Assembly: GCF_016613475.2 (NCBI RefSeq) | Contig: NZ_CP071517.1 | Location: 1,550,001-1,614,000, forward strand | Length of the DNA stretch: 64,000 nucleotides | Source of the DNA: Lysobacter arenosi | Lineage (GTDB): Bacteria > Pseudomonadota > Gammaproteobacteria > Xanthomonadales > Xanthomonadaceae | Direction of reading: 5' to 3' | Part shown: positions 46,701-56,519 of the stretch, piece after piece | How positions within the stretch are numbered: the stretch's first letter is position 1 | Layout of the letters: every line of letters begins with the position of its first letter | The notes under the pieces: generated by a model | Told to the model about the DNA's origin: nothing | The model's database searches: none | What the model saw: the letters and a program-made list of their open reading frames with translations, nothing else | Made by a program: the position numbers and the translations under genes

Positions 46701-46749
46701 ACAGGCCAAGCGCCACCGTCAGCGCGCTGCGTCGCAGCGCACGATTCAT
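43747..46749 (-). CDS. Oar-like TonB-dependent receptor with carboxypeptidase-regulatory domain
   Basis: The 1000-residue protein has a signal peptide ([12 protein letters not shown]), an N-terminal carboxypeptidase-regulatory-like beta-sandwich (about 30-105: [34 protein letters not shown]), [20 protein letters not shown] as the TonB-box region, a plug ([36 protein letters not shown]) and a large barrel ending RFMVQYNW. Such receptors are abundant in xanthomonads and resemble Myxococcus Oar; substrates are mostly unknown. The start at 46749 was chosen for the signal peptide; GGAAGAAG is upstream. A perfect TTGACA lies upstream (46852-46847). Confidence 0.9.
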   Translation of the reverse strand: MNRALRRSALTVALGLCFASTVQAQSNTAGAVFGQASAGDTVLVENPATGFKRSISVGSDGQYRASALPTGSYRITLQRADGTSSVRENVTVNVGTGTSVNFAAAPAGGATNLETIQVTAALVNPIDVSSVESTTILTAEQIAKIPVPRDVTSVALLAPGTVKGDAAFGNLASFGGASVAENAYFVNGFNITNSFKGLNFANIPFEAIGEQQIKTGGYGAEFGRALGGVVNLVTKRGTNEFHAGGNIFYTASSLRATERDIYSPDGQLISDNSRDKDPTETIASVWASGALVKDTLFGYALLQYGRESGSRRYGDNLSVLNDSETAKNPNWLVKLDWNINDANLLEFTGFSDKRETERDVFSNPQGISQRQNYLGTVHDETGGNNYVMKYTGYLTDTFTLSALYGTGEYKRSNYGINAAGERLVYDGVVSPDNAAGIIGAAGCPVVSDGRPDAVAGIIPAITSSCSFLGQNLGLTDAQDERDQFRIDAEWQLGSHLLRAGYDSDTFKSRDGEASEGGVAWRYVVRQGRDQVRRRVFQTGADVEVDSEAFYIEDTWSITDSFNAYIGLRWDSFENKNGEGQTYVKQDNQFGPRLGFSWDVNGDSTLKIFGNAGRYALPIAANVAVRGSSPSLYSQQYFDYTGVDPVTGAPTGLTEASALSYLNNEFGIGKDPRTIASKNLDPQYQDEYILGFQKAITDNFSGGVRAIYRDLKRSIDDQCDYRVFEQWADDNGYAIDSYNPAFAYCHIYNPGRDLDVDIDIDADGTLEHVVIPANQLGPKSKRTYTAVEFFAEGQITDKFFLQGSYTWSKNKGNAEGGVKSDIGQDDTGVTQDFDYPELMVGADGYLPNDRRHTLKLFGNYEFNEQWSTGANFLYQSGRPINCFGVYGDDPVGYLNSYFSCDAGPVDPDTGSNGTTIVRRGSAGRTDDIFNLDLNVAYRPSFAEGRLAFKMDVFNVFNRQKALAVDEAGEDSTGNPLMGITYLTPTVYQAPRAVRFMVQYNW

Positions 46750-46832
46750 TGTTGTTCTCGACACTTCTTCCTCTCCCAAAGTCAGTGGTTGCCCTTTCTC
46801 CCGAGGGCGACCCGACTATGACTTTCGTCATG

Positions 46833-46860
46833 AACGGCATTCAATGTGTCAAGTGCCGTT
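46833..46860 (-). promoter_or_regulatory. Oar-like receptor -35 element flanked by an inverted repeat
   Basis: On the minus strand a perfect TTGACA (46852-46847) lies between the arms of AACGGCA-N14-TGCCGTT (46833-46839, 46854-46860). The -10 is not clear. An operator across the -35 is one interpretation. Confidence 0.4.
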
Positions 46861-47065
46861 TTATGAACATTCCACTACTACCGCCGGATCTCGAAAAAAC
46901 CGCGAACCGATTCGGCAAATGTTCAACCCTCGCGCGCGGCGATCGACCCTTGTCGATGTGCGATTTCCGCGAATGTCACTTTTGTTGGCTGTGTTCGCTC
47001 ATCGGGTTTTGGTTTGCGGTGGGGCGTCGTCCGCCGGGCCGGGGATTCATTGGAAGCTTCCGGAA

Positions 47066-47140
47066 GGAGGGGGTGGGGTGTATTTCGCGAACAGTAAACG
47101 GAGCGAAGCGGAGGTTCGCGGAATACACCCCACCTCCTCC
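47066..47140. repeat. 27-bp inverted repeat hairpin upstream of pyrH
   Basis: Bases 47066-47092 pair with 47114-47140 over 27 positions (two G-T pairs, no mismatch), around a 21-base loop. The arm core is GGTGGGGTGTATTTCGCGAA. It lies about 85 bases upstream of the pyrH -10 and inside no convincing gene. The 46750-47261 region otherwise holds only the two flanking promoter areas. Confidence 0.85.
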
Positions 47141-47223
47141 CCCAACCACGCGCGCAAAAAGCCAAACGTTCCCCCCGCCAGCCGCCTCCCGCGCCCTCAC
47201 GGAGGATCAGCCCGCCGATCCCG

Positions 47224-47229
47224 TACAAT
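47224..47229 (+). promoter_or_regulatory. pyrH -10 element
   Basis: TACAAT followed by TCCGC, identical to the sequence at the rpsB -10 (TACAATTCCGC), 33 bases before the pyrH ATG. No clear -35 was seen. Confidence 0.5.
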
Positions 47230-47261
47230 TCCGCTGTTTGCCCCATCCCAACGAGGTCGCC

Positions 47262-47987
47262 ATGTCCCAGCTCGCCTATCGCCGTGTCCTGCTCAAACTT
47301 TCTGGCGAGGCGTTGATGGGGGACGAGGACTACGGCATCGACCCGAAAATGATCAGCCGCCTGGCCCGCGAGGTGATCGAGGCCCAGCAGGCCGGGGCCG
47401 AAGTGGCGCTGGTCATCGGCGGCGGCAACATCTTCCGCGGCGCCGGCCTGGCCGCCGGCGGCATGGACCGGGTCACCGGCGACCAGATGGGCATGCTCGC
47501 CACCGTCATCAACGCCCTGGCCATGCAGGACGCGCTGGAGAAGCTCGGCGCCAAGTGCCGGGTGATGAGCGCGATCAAGATCAACGACGTGTGCGAGGAC
47601 TACATCCGCCGCCGCGCCATCCGCCACATGGAAAAGGGCCGCCTGGCGATCTTCGCCGCCGGCACCGGCAACCCGTTCTTCACCACCGACTCCGGCGCCG
47701 CCCTGCGCGCGATCGAGATCGGTGCCGACCTGCTGCTGAAGGCGACCAAGGTCGACGGCGTCTACGACAAGGACCCGAAGAAGCACGCCGACGCGGTCCG
47801 CTACGACAAGCTGACCTACGACGACGTGATCGCCCGCAACCTGCAGGTGATGGATACCGCCGCCTTCGCCCTGTGCCGCGACAGCGACCTGCCGCTGCGC
47901 ATCTTCGACATGGGCCAACCGGGCACGCTGCTGAAGATCCTCCACGGCGAGAACATCGGCACGCTGGTGCAGGGCCGCAAGGGCTGA
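47262..47987 (+). CDS. pyrH: UMP kinase
   Basis: The 241-residue amino-acid-kinase-fold enzyme phosphorylates UMP to UDP. It shows [63 protein letters not shown] and [12 protein letters not shown]. Length equals E. coli PyrH. The usual neighbours are tsf before and frr after; here tsf is 13 kb upstream and a CDF gene lies before frr. Confidence 0.98.
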   Translation: MSQLAYRRVLLKLSGEALMGDEDYGIDPKMISRLAREVIEAQQAGAEVALVIGGGNIFRGAGLAAGGMDRVTGDQMGMLATVINALAMQDALEKLGAKCRVMSAIKINDVCEDYIRRRAIRHMEKGRLAIFAAGTGNPFFTTDSGAALRAIEIGADLLLKATKVDGVYDKDPKKHADAVRYDKLTYDDVIARNLQVMDTAAFALCRDSDLPLRIFDMGQPGTLLKILHGENIGTLVQGRKG

Positions 47988-48050
47988 TCCCCGCGGGCGG
48001 CGGCCGACTTGTAATAGAGTCCGCCGCCGTCGCCATGCCACCATCCCGGC

Positions 48051-49022
48051 ATGGGCCACGGACACCACCATCACGCCGCCAGCGCGACGCGCGCATTCGC
48101 CGCCGTCACGCTGATCAACCTTGCCTACACGGTGCTCGAGGCCGGTTACGGCTTCGCCACCAATTCGCTGGCGCTGCTGTCCGATGCGCTGCACAACCTC
48201 GGTGACGTACTCGGCCTGGGCCTGGCGTGGGGCGCTGCCGTACTGGCCAAGCGCGCGCCGACCGACCGCCATACCTATGGCTGGCGCCGCGCCACCCTGC
48301 TCTCGCCGCTGGCCAATGCGTTGCTGCTGGTGGCGTTCTCCGGCGCACTGGCGTGGGAAGCGGTGCGGCGATTCAACGCCCCGCCGGAGATCCCGGCCCT
48401 GCCGGTGATGCTCGTCGCCGCGCTCGGCATCGCGGTCAACCTCGGCGCGGCCTGGCTGGTACGCGACGGCCACGACCACGACCTCAACCGCCGTGGCGCC
48501 TTCCTGCACCTGATCGCCGACGCCGCGGTGTCGCTCGCCGCGGTGCTGGCCGGCGCCGGCATGTTGTGGCTGGGCTGGGCCTGGCTCGACCCGGCGATCG
48601 CGGTGCTGATCGGCGCGGTCGTGGCAATCGGCGCCTTCGGCCTGCTGCGCGATGCCTTCAACGCCGCCATGGATGCGGTGCCGGCGAGCATCGACCGCGG
48701 CAAGGTGCAGGACTTCCTGGCGACCAGGCCCGGGGTCCAAGCGGTCCACCACCTGCACATCTGGTCCCTGGGTGCGGGCGAGATCGCGATGACCGCGCAC
48801 CTGGTCCGCCCCGACCAGGGCGACCACGACGAATTCATCGACCAGCTGAACCGCGAGCTCGACGAACGCTACGGCATCAACCACCCGACCCTGCAGGTCG
48901 AGCTGGGCCGGGCCTGCGAGCATGATCGCCACGATCGGGCGCCGCACGGCGATACCCACGGCCACGCGCACGACCACGACCACGACCATGACCACGTCCA
49001 CGAGGACGGGCACGGCCACTAG
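48051..49022 (+). CDS. Cation diffusion facilitator (ZitB/CzcD-like zinc exporter)
   Basis: The 323-residue CDF protein has a His-rich N-terminus (MGHGHHHH), six TM helices with the metal sites NSLALLSDALHNLGD in TM2 and HLIADAAVS in TM5, a C-terminal cytoplasmic domain (VQAVHHLHIWSLGAGEIAMTAH) and a very His/Asp-rich tail (HGHAHDHDHDHDHVHEDGHG). The TM2 and TM5 His/Asp ligands fit Zn2+ (possibly Cd/Co) efflux by proton antiport. It is inserted between pyrH and frr. Confidence 0.9.
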   Translation: MGHGHHHHAASATRAFAAVTLINLAYTVLEAGYGFATNSLALLSDALHNLGDVLGLGLAWGAAVLAKRAPTDRHTYGWRRATLLSPLANALLLVAFSGALAWEAVRRFNAPPEIPALPVMLVAALGIAVNLGAAWLVRDGHDHDLNRRGAFLHLIADAAVSLAAVLAGAGMLWLGWAWLDPAIAVLIGAVVAIGAFGLLRDAFNAAMDAVPASIDRGKVQDFLATRPGVQAVHHLHIWSLGAGEIAMTAHLVRPDQGDHDEFIDQLNRELDERYGINHPTLQVELGRACEHDRHDRAPHGDTHGHAHDHDHDHDHVHEDGHGH

Positions 49023-49083
49023 CGGCGGGGACCCTCCCACCGGCTCCTGCCGCCCTCGCGCGGCCCCGACGCGACCCATCGGG

Positions 49084-49113
49084 TCGCTGGAGAGGCCCCC
49101 GGCTGGCTATAAT
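49084..49113 (+). promoter_or_regulatory. frr promoter
   Basis: A consensus -10 TATAAT is at 49108-49113, 33 bases before the frr ATG. The -35 region (TCGCTG at 49084-49089) is poor. Confidence 0.5.
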
Positions 49114-49146
49114 CCCGCGATTACCGCTAATGGAACGGAGCCGGCG

Positions 49147-49704
49147 ATGCTCAACGAGATCAAGAAAGATGCCCAGACCCGCATGGCCAAGAGCGTCGAA
49201 GCATTTCGCCACACCCTGATCAAGATCCGCACCGGCCGCGCCTCGACCGCGCTGGTGGACCACCTGAAGGTCAATTACTACGGTTCCGACATGCCGCTGT
49301 CGCAGGTCGCCTCCGTCCAGGTCTCCGACGCGCGCTCGCTGATCATCACGCCGTGGGAGAAGCAGATGGTCGGCCCCGTCGAGAAGGCGATCCTCGCCTC
49401 CGACCTCGGCCTGACCCCGAACACCGCAGGCACCGTGATCCGCCTCAACCTGCCCGCCCTCACCGAGGAGCGCCGCAAGGAACTGTCCAAGCTCGTCCAC
49501 TCCGAGAGCGAGGACGCCAAGGTCGCCATCCGCAACATCCGCCGCGATGCCAACCACCAGGTCAAGGAACTGCTGAAGGAAAAGCAGATCACCGAAGACG
49601 AAGTCAGCCGCTCCGAGATCGAGATCCAGAAGATCACCGACGCCGCCATCAAGGACGTCGATGAGGTGGTCAAGGCCAAAGAGCAAGAACTTATGGCGGT
49701 TTGA
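49147..49704 (+). CDS. frr: Ribosome recycling factor
   Basis: The 185-residue RRF splits post-termination ribosomes with EF-G. Conserved stretches are RMAKSVEAFRHTLIKIRTGRAS, ARSLIITPWEKQMVGPVEKAI, NTAGTVIRLNLPALTEERRK and AIRNIRRDANHQVKELLKEK. Length equals E. coli RRF. GGAACGGAG precedes the ATG. Confidence 0.98.
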   Translation: MLNEIKKDAQTRMAKSVEAFRHTLIKIRTGRASTALVDHLKVNYYGSDMPLSQVASVQVSDARSLIITPWEKQMVGPVEKAILASDLGLTPNTAGTVIRLNLPALTEERRKELSKLVHSESEDAKVAIRNIRRDANHQVKELLKEKQITEDEVSRSEIEIQKITDAAIKDVDEVVKAKEQELMAV

Positions 49705-49723
49705 CGGGTCTACCCGTCCCGCC

Positions 49724-50506
49724 ATGTCTTCCGAACCTGCCATCGCTGCCGCGCGCGTCCCGCGCCACCTTGCCGTCATCATGGACGGCAATGGTCGCTG
49801 GGCCGAGCGCCGCCGCCGTCCGCGCGTCATCGGCCATCGCGCCGGTGCCCGCGCGGTCAACGTCTGCATCGACTTCTGCCTGGAACAGGGCATCGAGGCG
49901 CTGACCCTGTTCGCTTTCTCCAGCGAGAACTGGGGCCGGCCGGAAGAGGAAGTCGGTGCGCTGATGAAGCTGTTCCTGGGCGCACTGGAACGCGAGGTCG
50001 ACGAACTCGACCGTCGCGGCGTGCGGGTGCGCTTCATCGGCGAGCGCGAACGCTTCGCCGAAGCCATCCGCAAGCAGATGGCGTCGGCCGAGGACCGCAC
50101 CCGCGCCAACACCCGCCTGCACCTGACCGTCGCCGCCAGCTACGGCGGCCGCTGGGACATCGCCCAGGCCGCACGCTCGCTGGCGGAAGACGTTGCCGCC
50201 GGCCGGCTCGCGGCGGAAGACATCGACGAATACGCCCTGGGCGCCCGCACCTGCCTGGCCGAGCTGCCGCCCCCGGATCTGTTCATCCGCACCGGTGGCG
50301 AAACCCGCATCAGCAACTTCCTGCTGTGGCAGCTGGCTTATACCGAACTGTGGTTCACCGACCTGTTGTGGCCTGAATTGGATGCGGCGACACTTCAGCG
50401 CGCCATGGACGACTACGCCGGCCGCCAGCGCCGCTTCGGCCTGACCGGCGCGCAGGTCGCGCCGGCGCCGGACCGGTTGCCCGCCACCAAAGAGACTTCC
50501 GAATGA
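49724..50506 (+). CDS. uppS: Di-trans,poly-cis-undecaprenyl-diphosphate synthase
   Basis: The 260-residue cis-prenyltransferase makes C55-PP, the lipid carrier for peptidoglycan and O-antigen. Motifs are [16 protein letters not shown] (catalytic Asp), [22 protein letters not shown] and the C-terminal [20 protein letters not shown] with [14 protein letters not shown]. It starts 19 bases after frr and overlaps cdsA by ATGA. Confidence 0.97.
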   Translation: MSSEPAIAAARVPRHLAVIMDGNGRWAERRRRPRVIGHRAGARAVNVCIDFCLEQGIEALTLFAFSSENWGRPEEEVGALMKLFLGALEREVDELDRRGVRVRFIGERERFAEAIRKQMASAEDRTRANTRLHLTVAASYGGRWDIAQAARSLAEDVAAGRLAAEDIDEYALGARTCLAELPPPDLFIRTGGETRISNFLLWQLAYTELWFTDLLWPELDAATLQRAMDDYAGRQRRFGLTGAQVAPAPDRLPATKETSE

Positions 50507-51354
50507 CCCGAACCCGCCTGCTCGCCGCCCTGGTGATGGCGCCGCTCGCGATTGCCGCGATCCTGCTGCTGCCGACACCGTGGATGGTGGCCCTGGCCGC
50601 GGTGCTGTTCCTGGCCGGCCTGTGGGAGTGGTTCGACCTGGCGCAGATCGAGGACACGCTGGCCCGCACCGTGCTGCTGGTGGCCAACCTGGCAGTGATG
50701 GTGGCGCTGGTGTGGGCGTCGCGTTCGAGCGCCGGCTACACCATGGCGCTGTTCCAGCTGGCGAGCATGATCGGCGTGATCTGGTGGCTGCTGGCGCTGC
50801 TGTGGCTGGGCCGCTACGACTTCGCCAGCGACCACGACACCAACGCGCGCGTGTTCAAGCTCGCCGCCGGCGCCTTGAGCATGATTCCGGCCTGGTGTGC
50901 GCTGGCCTGGATCCACTCGACCCAGCCCAACGGCCATCGCTGGCTGCTGACCGCGCTGGCCATCGTCTGGGCCGCCGACACCGGCGCCTACTTTGCTGGA
51001 CGCACCTTTGGCGGGCGCCTGTTCGGCGGTCGCAAGCTGGCGCCGCGGATCAGCCCCAACAAGACCCTCGAAGGCCTGCTCGGCGGCGTGGTGTGCGGCG
51101 TGATCGTCGGCATCGTCTTCGCCCTGATCGCCGGCGCGACGCCGGCGCAGCTGCCGGCCGTGGCCGTGGTCGCGCTGCTGGCGGTGCTGTTCTCGGTGGT
51201 CGGCGACCTGTTCGAGAGCCTGCTCAAGCGCCATGTCGGGGTGAAGGATTCGGGCAACCTGATCCCGGGCCATGGCGGCATCCTCGACCGCGTCGACGGC
51301 GTGCTGGCCGCGCTGCCCGTGTTTGCGCTCGGCAAGGCCGTGCTGGGCTTCTGA
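50503..51354 (+). CDS. cdsA: Phosphatidate cytidylyltransferase
   Basis: The 283-residue membrane enzyme makes CDP-diacylglycerol from phosphatidate and CTP. It has about eight TM helices and the C-terminal CDS signature [48 protein letters not shown] and [15 protein letters not shown] are also conserved. Coupled to uppS by ATGA overlap; dxr begins 2 bases after its stop. Confidence 0.96.
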   Translation: MTRTRLLAALVMAPLAIAAILLLPTPWMVALAAVLFLAGLWEWFDLAQIEDTLARTVLLVANLAVMVALVWASRSSAGYTMALFQLASMIGVIWWLLALLWLGRYDFASDHDTNARVFKLAAGALSMIPAWCALAWIHSTQPNGHRWLLTALAIVWAADTGAYFAGRTFGGRLFGGRKLAPRISPNKTLEGLLGGVVCGVIVGIVFALIAGATPAQLPAVAVVALLAVLFSVVGDLFESLLKRHVGVKDSGNLIPGHGGILDRVDGVLAALPVFALGKAVLGF

Positions 51355-51356
51355 AC

Positions 51357-52550
51357 ATGTCGGTCAGTGCACGCAACGTCGCCGTCCTTGGTGCCACCGG
51401 TTCGATCGGTACGTCCGCGCTGGACGTAATCGCGCGCCATCCGCAGCGCCTGCGTGCAAGCGTGCTGGCAGCGGGCAGCAATGTCGCGGCGCTGGTCGAA
51501 CTGTGCCGGCAGCATCGCCCCGACCATGCCGTGATCGCCGACAGCCGCGGCCTGCAGGCGCTGGCCGATGGCCTGCGCGATGCCGGCCTGAAGACGCAAC
51601 CGCATAGCGGCGACGACGCGCTCGACGCACTCGTGTCCGGTGATGCCTGCGACACCGTCGTCGCGGCGATCGTCGGTGCAGCCGGCCTGCCCTCGACCCT
51701 GGCCGCGGCCAGGGCCGGCAAGCGCATCCTGCTCGCCAACAAGGAATCGCTGGTGCTCGCCGGTGAACTGCTGATGCAGGCAGCGCAGGAAGGTGGCGCG
51801 ACCATCGTGCCGGTCGACAGCGAACACAATGCAATCTTCCAGTGCCTTCCCGATGCGCATGCGCACCAGGGCCTGCGACGGATCCTGCTGACGGCTTCGG
51901 GCGGACCGTTCCGCGGTCGCGCACGCGCCGAGCTGACCCAAGTCACGCCGGAGCAGGCCGTCGCCCATCCCAAGTGGTCGATGGGACCGAAGATCTCGGT
52001 CGATTCGGCCACGCTGATGAACAAAGGCCTGGAAGTCATCGAGGCGCACCACCTGTTCGGCGTCGACGGCGACCGCATCCAGGTGCTGGTGCACCCGCAA
52101 AGCCTGGTGCACTCGCTGGTAGAGTTCGTCGACGGGTCCACGATTGCCCAGCTTGGGTTGCCGGACATGCGCACGGCGCTGGCGGTCGGCTTCAGCTGGC
52201 CGGAGCGGATCGAGTCGGGCGTGGCCGGACTCGACCTGCTGGCCCATGGCCGCCTCGATTTCGAGCCGCCGGACCTGCAGGCCTTCCCGTGCCTGCGCCT
52301 GGCGTTCGAGGCCCTGGCCGCGGGCGGCACCGCCCCGGCAGTGCTCAACGCAGCCAACGAAGTAGCTGTTTCAGCATTTCTTCAGCGCCGGATCGGTTTC
52401 CTAGCGATACCGGCGCTGGTCGAGGACACCCTCGCCGCGCTCCCATCCACCCCGGCGACGTCGTTGGCAGCCCTTCGCGAGGCAGATGCCCAGGCGCGGC
52501 ATCATGCCGGCCAGGCCGTCGCGACTGGCGCCGCCGGTGCCCGCGCATGA
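51357..52550 (+). CDS. dxr: 1-deoxy-D-xylulose-5-phosphate reductoisomerase
   Basis: The 397-residue NADPH enzyme makes MEP in the non-mevalonate isoprenoid pathway. It has the nucleotide motif [30 protein letters not shown], the metal site [45 protein letters not shown] and the C-terminal [12 protein letters not shown]. Its product route feeds UppS two genes upstream. Confidence 0.97.
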   Translation: MSVSARNVAVLGATGSIGTSALDVIARHPQRLRASVLAAGSNVAALVELCRQHRPDHAVIADSRGLQALADGLRDAGLKTQPHSGDDALDALVSGDACDTVVAAIVGAAGLPSTLAAARAGKRILLANKESLVLAGELLMQAAQEGGATIVPVDSEHNAIFQCLPDAHAHQGLRRILLTASGGPFRGRARAELTQVTPEQAVAHPKWSMGPKISVDSATLMNKGLEVIEAHHLFGVDGDRIQVLVHPQSLVHSLVEFVDGSTIAQLGLPDMRTALAVGFSWPERIESGVAGLDLLAHGRLDFEPPDLQAFPCLRLAFEALAAGGTAPAVLNAANEVAVSAFLQRRIGFLAIPALVEDTLAALPSTPATSLAALREADAQARHHAGQAVATGAAGARA

Positions 52551-52583
52551 TCCACAACCCCGTCATCCTGAGCCCTGACATAC

Positions 52584-53948
52584 ATGAGTGAGTTCATCGG
52601 CTCGATCTGGTGGTTGCTCGTCAGCCTCGGCGTGCTCGTCACGTTCCACGAGTTCGGGCACTACTGGGTCGCGCGCCGCTGCGGCGTCAAGGTGCTGCGC
52701 TTCTCGATCGGCTTCGGCAAGGCGCTGTGGTCGCGCCGCGGCAAGGACGGCACCGAGTATGTGGTCGCGGCCATCCCGCTCGGCGGCTACGTCAAGATGC
52801 TCGACGAGCGCGAAGGCGACGTCGCCGCAAGCGAACTCGACCAGGCGTTCAATCGCCAGTCGGTGTTCAAGCGCATCGCGATCGTCATTGCCGGCCCGGT
52901 CGCGAACCTGCTGCTCTGCGTCGGCCTGTTCTGGGCGATGTTCGTGATCGGCCGCCCGGACTATGCCCCCGTGGTCGGCGAGGCCCAGGGTCTGGCCGCG
53001 AGCGCGGGACTGCACAGCGGCGACACCCTGCTTGCCATCGGTGACCGCGACACGCCGACCTGGAGCGAAGCGCAACTGGCGCTGATTCCCGCCGCGCTCG
53101 ACCACAGCGACATCGCGCTGCGCGTGCGCACCGCCGGCGGCGACGAAGTTACCCGCAAGCTGCAGCTGTCACGCCTGCCGGCATCGTTCGACGAGCGCCG
53201 CGCCGTCGAGGCGATCGGCCTGACCCCGCGCCACGGCCTGGTGCCGGCGGTGATCGGGCGCGTCGTGCCGGACCAGCCGGCCTTCGGCGTACTCAACGAA
53301 GGCGATCGAATCACTGCAATTGATGGTGATCCGGTCAACTCATGGGACGACATTGGCCCGCTTGTGCAAAAGCTCGGCGCGCGCGGCGGCATTGCGATGG
53401 TCGAGGTGGAGCGCAAGGGTGAACGGCACGCCCTCGAGATCCAGCCGGCGCGAATGAAGCATCCGCAAACCGGCCAGGACTACTGGGGGCTGGGCCTGCA
53501 GTCGGCCCGCGCGCAGGAACCGGCCAAGGACGCGCTGCTGCGCTACGGCCCGATCGATGCCATCCCGGCCGCGTTCCGCGAAAGCGTGCACCAGGCCAAC
53601 GAGCTGTTCGCCATGATCGGCCGCGCATTTACCGGCCGGGTGTCCGTGCAGAATACCGTCGCCGGGCCGATCACCATCGCCCGCGCGGCCAACGCCTATG
53701 CCCATCACGGCGCCGCCTGGTACCTGTCGATGCTGGCGATGCTCTCGCTCAGCCTGGGCATCCTGAACCTGCTGCCGATCCCGATCTTGGACGGCGGTCA
53801 CCTGCTGTATTACCTTATCGAGCTGGTCAAGGGCAGCCCGGTCAGCGAACGCACCATGGCGGCCGGACAATACGTCGGCCTGGCATTGATCGCCGGGCTG
53901 ATGGGCCTGGCGTTCTTCAACGACATCGTGAACAACCTGGTGCACTGA
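52584..53948 (+). CDS. rseP: RIP zinc metalloprotease RseP
   Basis: The 454-residue site-2 protease cleaves RseA-type anti-sigma factors within the inner membrane and clears signal peptides. TM1 has the zinc motif VTFHEFGHYWVARR (HExxH), two PDZ domains fill about 120-300 (GDTLLAIGDRDTP; NEGDRITAIDGDPVNSWDDI), and the last segments carry NLLPIPILDGGHLLYY with the third ligand. Length matches E. coli RseP (450). Confidence 0.97.
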   Translation: MSEFIGSIWWLLVSLGVLVTFHEFGHYWVARRCGVKVLRFSIGFGKALWSRRGKDGTEYVVAAIPLGGYVKMLDEREGDVAASELDQAFNRQSVFKRIAIVIAGPVANLLLCVGLFWAMFVIGRPDYAPVVGEAQGLAASAGLHSGDTLLAIGDRDTPTWSEAQLALIPAALDHSDIALRVRTAGGDEVTRKLQLSRLPASFDERRAVEAIGLTPRHGLVPAVIGRVVPDQPAFGVLNEGDRITAIDGDPVNSWDDIGPLVQKLGARGGIAMVEVERKGERHALEIQPARMKHPQTGQDYWGLGLQSARAQEPAKDALLRYGPIDAIPAAFRESVHQANELFAMIGRAFTGRVSVQNTVAGPITIARAANAYAHHGAAWYLSMLAMLSLSLGILNLLPIPILDGGHLLYYLIELVKGSPVSERTMAAGQYVGLALIAGLMGLAFFNDIVNNLVH

Positions 53949-54022
53949 TGCCGGCGACGCTCCCTGCCTTCTCGACCCGACGCCCGGCTCCGGGCCTCCA
54001 AGACCCTCTTCCGGACGTACTA

Positions 54023-56497
54023 ATGACGCGAACCCCTAACCGCCGCCTGCTTGCCCTCGCCCTCGTCGCGGCGCTGAATTCCACAGCCCTGCCCGCGCTG
54101 GCGCAGTCGGTGGATCCGTTCGCACTGTCGGGCGCACCGGACACGACCGGCGCGCAGGTCGCGCCGATCGGTTCGTTCACCGTCAGCGACATCCGCATCG
54201 ATGGCCTGCAGCGCATCTCCGCCGGTACGGTCTTCACCTACCTGCCGGTCGAGCGTGGCGACACGATGGACAGTTCGCAGGCGGGCGACGCGATCCGCGC
54301 GCTGTACAAGACCGGCTTCTTCGAGGACGTCAAGGTCGGCCGCCAGGGCACCATCCTGGTGATCACCGTCACCGAACGCCCGGCCATCAACAAGCTGACG
54401 CTGACCGGCAACAAGGACATCAAGTCCGAGGACCTGCTCAAGGGCCTGAAGGAAGCCGGCCTGTCGGAAGGCGATACCTTCGACCGCCTCGCCCTGGACC
54501 GCGTGACCCAGGAACTGACCCGCCAGTACAACAACCGCGGCAAGTACAACGTCGAGATCAATCCGACCGTGTCGCGACTCGACCGCAACCGCGTCGACGT
54601 CACCATCACCGTCAAGGAAGGCAAGGCGGCCAAGATCCGCCACGTCAACCTGATCGGCAACGAGAAGTTCGAGGACGAGGCCATCCTGGAGCAGTGGGAA
54701 TCGCGCGAGCACAACTGGCTCAGCTGGTACAAGCGCGATGACCAGTACTCGCGCGAGAAGCTGTCGGGCGACCTGGAAAAGCTCAACTCCTGGTACCTCG
54801 ACCGCGGCTACGTCGACTTCGCCGTCGACTCGACGCAGGTGTCCATCAGCCCCGACCGCCAGGACATGTTCCTCACCGCCGGCGTGACCGAGGGCGAGCA
54901 GTACAAGGTGTCCACCGTGCAGGTCACCGGCGACACGATCCTGCCGAAGGAGCAGATCGAGCGCCTGGTGCTGGTCAAGCCTGACCAGATCTTCTCCCGT
55001 CGCCTGCTCGAGATCAGCTCCGACTCGATCATCGCCACGCTCAGCAACGTCGGCTACGCCTTCGCACAGGTCAATCCGATCCCGGACGTCCATCGCGAAG
55101 ACAAGACCGTCGGCATCAACATGCAGGTCGTGCCCGGTCCGCGCGTCAACGTGCGCCGCATCGCCTTCAAGGGCAACAGCCGCACCAGCGACGAAGTGAT
55201 CCGCCGCGAGATGCGCCAGTTCGAAGGCTCCTGGTACTCGCAGGCGGCGATCGACCGTTCCAAGATCCGCCTGCAGCAGCTGGGCTACTTCGAGACCGTC
55301 GACGTCGAGACCGTGCCGGTCGCCGGCAGCAACGACGAAGTCGACGTGGTCTACAACCTGAAGGAAACCACCTCGGGCAGCTTCGTGTTCGGCCTGGGCT
55401 TCTCGCAGCTGTCGGGCCTGACCGCGCAGATCCAGCTGTCGCAGACCAACTTCCTCGGCAGCGGCAACCAGGTGTCGGTGCAGGCGCAGCGCAATGACTA
55501 CATGCAGCGCTACGACTTCTCGTTCCGCAACCCGTACTTCACCGACAACGGCCTGTCGCTGGGCTACAACCTGTGGTGGCGCGAACTCGATTACTCCGAC
55601 TTCAACACCGCCCAGTACTCGACCAACTCCGGCGCAGCGCAGGCGGTCTTCGGCCTGCCGATCACCGAGACCGACACGGTCACGGCGATGCTGGGCGTGG
55701 ACACCAATGAAATCCTGGTGTTCGCCGACACGCCGCCGAGCATCGTCGACTACGTCAATGCGCTCGACCGCAATACATTCCATGCCTGGCGCGGTGAAAT
55801 CGGCTGGGGTCGCAACTCGCTCGACAGCTTCCTGACCCCGACCCGCGGCATGCAGCAGCGCGTCTGGCTGGAAACCACCCTGCCCGGCTCGACCGTCGAG
55901 TACTACAAGCTCAACTACAACATCTCCAAGTTCTGGCCGCTCAACCGCCACCTGGTGCTCAACACGCGCGCCGAACTGGGCTACGGCGACAGCTACGGCG
56001 ACGCCACCACGCGCGACTTGTGCCGCACGCCGGGCAATTACGTCTGCCCGCCGGGCAGTCCGGACTTCGTGCGCACCATCACCGCCGATGGCCTGCCGTT
56101 CTTCGAGAACTTCTACGCCGGTGGTGTGCGCTCGGTCCGCGGCTTCACCGACAACACCCTGGGTCCGCGCGAATTCGGCCAGCCGCTCGGCGGCGCGTTC
56201 AAGACGGTCGGCTCGCTGGAAATGTACTTCCCGACCCTGCTCGACACGCCGGCCGCGCGTGTTTCCGCGTTCGTCGACTTCGGTAACGTCTACAAGGACT
56301 ACGACAGTTTCGATGCGGGCGAGCTGCGTGCTTCGACCGGTATCGCGCTGATGTGGCGCTCGCCGATGGGCCCGATCTCGATCAGCTATGCGTACCCGCT
56401 CAAGAGCCAGGACGACGTGAGGAACGAGAACGGCACCTTGATCGAGCAGGGGGACGAACTGGAGCGCCTGCAGTTCACCTTCGGCGGCACGTTCTAA
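54023..56497 (+). CDS. bamA: Outer-membrane protein assembly factor BamA
   Basis: The 824-residue Omp85 protein inserts beta-barrel proteins into the outer membrane. A signal peptide (ALNSTALPALAQ) is followed by five POTRA domains (about 50-430; first SDIRIDGLQRISAGTVFTYL), then the 16-strand barrel with the lid-loop motif GGVRSVRGFTDNTLGPRE and the terminal FTFGGTF. The start at 54023 places the signal peptide correctly; an upstream in-frame Met abutting rseP would add 25 residues. No skp/ompH lies between it and lpxD. Confidence 0.97.
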   Translation: MTRTPNRRLLALALVAALNSTALPALAQSVDPFALSGAPDTTGAQVAPIGSFTVSDIRIDGLQRISAGTVFTYLPVERGDTMDSSQAGDAIRALYKTGFFEDVKVGRQGTILVITVTERPAINKLTLTGNKDIKSEDLLKGLKEAGLSEGDTFDRLALDRVTQELTRQYNNRGKYNVEINPTVSRLDRNRVDVTITVKEGKAAKIRHVNLIGNEKFEDEAILEQWESREHNWLSWYKRDDQYSREKLSGDLEKLNSWYLDRGYVDFAVDSTQVSISPDRQDMFLTAGVTEGEQYKVSTVQVTGDTILPKEQIERLVLVKPDQIFSRRLLEISSDSIIATLSNVGYAFAQVNPIPDVHREDKTVGINMQVVPGPRVNVRRIAFKGNSRTSDEVIRREMRQFEGSWYSQAAIDRSKIRLQQLGYFETVDVETVPVAGSNDEVDVVYNLKETTSGSFVFGLGFSQLSGLTAQIQLSQTNFLGSGNQVSVQAQRNDYMQRYDFSFRNPYFTDNGLSLGYNLWWRELDYSDFNTAQYSTNSGAAQAVFGLPITETDTVTAMLGVDTNEILVFADTPPSIVDYVNALDRNTFHAWRGEIGWGRNSLDSFLTPTRGMQQRVWLETTLPGSTVEYYKLNYNISKFWPLNRHLVLNTRAELGYGDSYGDATTRDLCRTPGNYVCPPGSPDFVRTITADGLPFFENFYAGGVRSVRGFTDNTLGPREFGQPLGGAFKTVGSLEMYFPTLLDTPAARVSAFVDFGNVYKDYDSFDAGELRASTGIALMWRSPMGPISISYAYPLKSQDDVRNENGTLIEQGDELERLQFTFGGTF

Positions 56498-56519
56498 GCA
56501 GCCGGCAACGGGTTCGAGC

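Noticed and set aside
43573..46821. 1082-codon plus-strand ORF antisense to the Oar-like receptor
   Set aside because: Val/Ala/Asp-rich shadow of the receptor gene, without signal peptide, domain or SD.
48961..49020. Tandem repeat of CAC/GAC-type triplets
   Set aside because: It is the His/Asp-rich metal-binding tail of the CDF exporter, a normal feature of the family.
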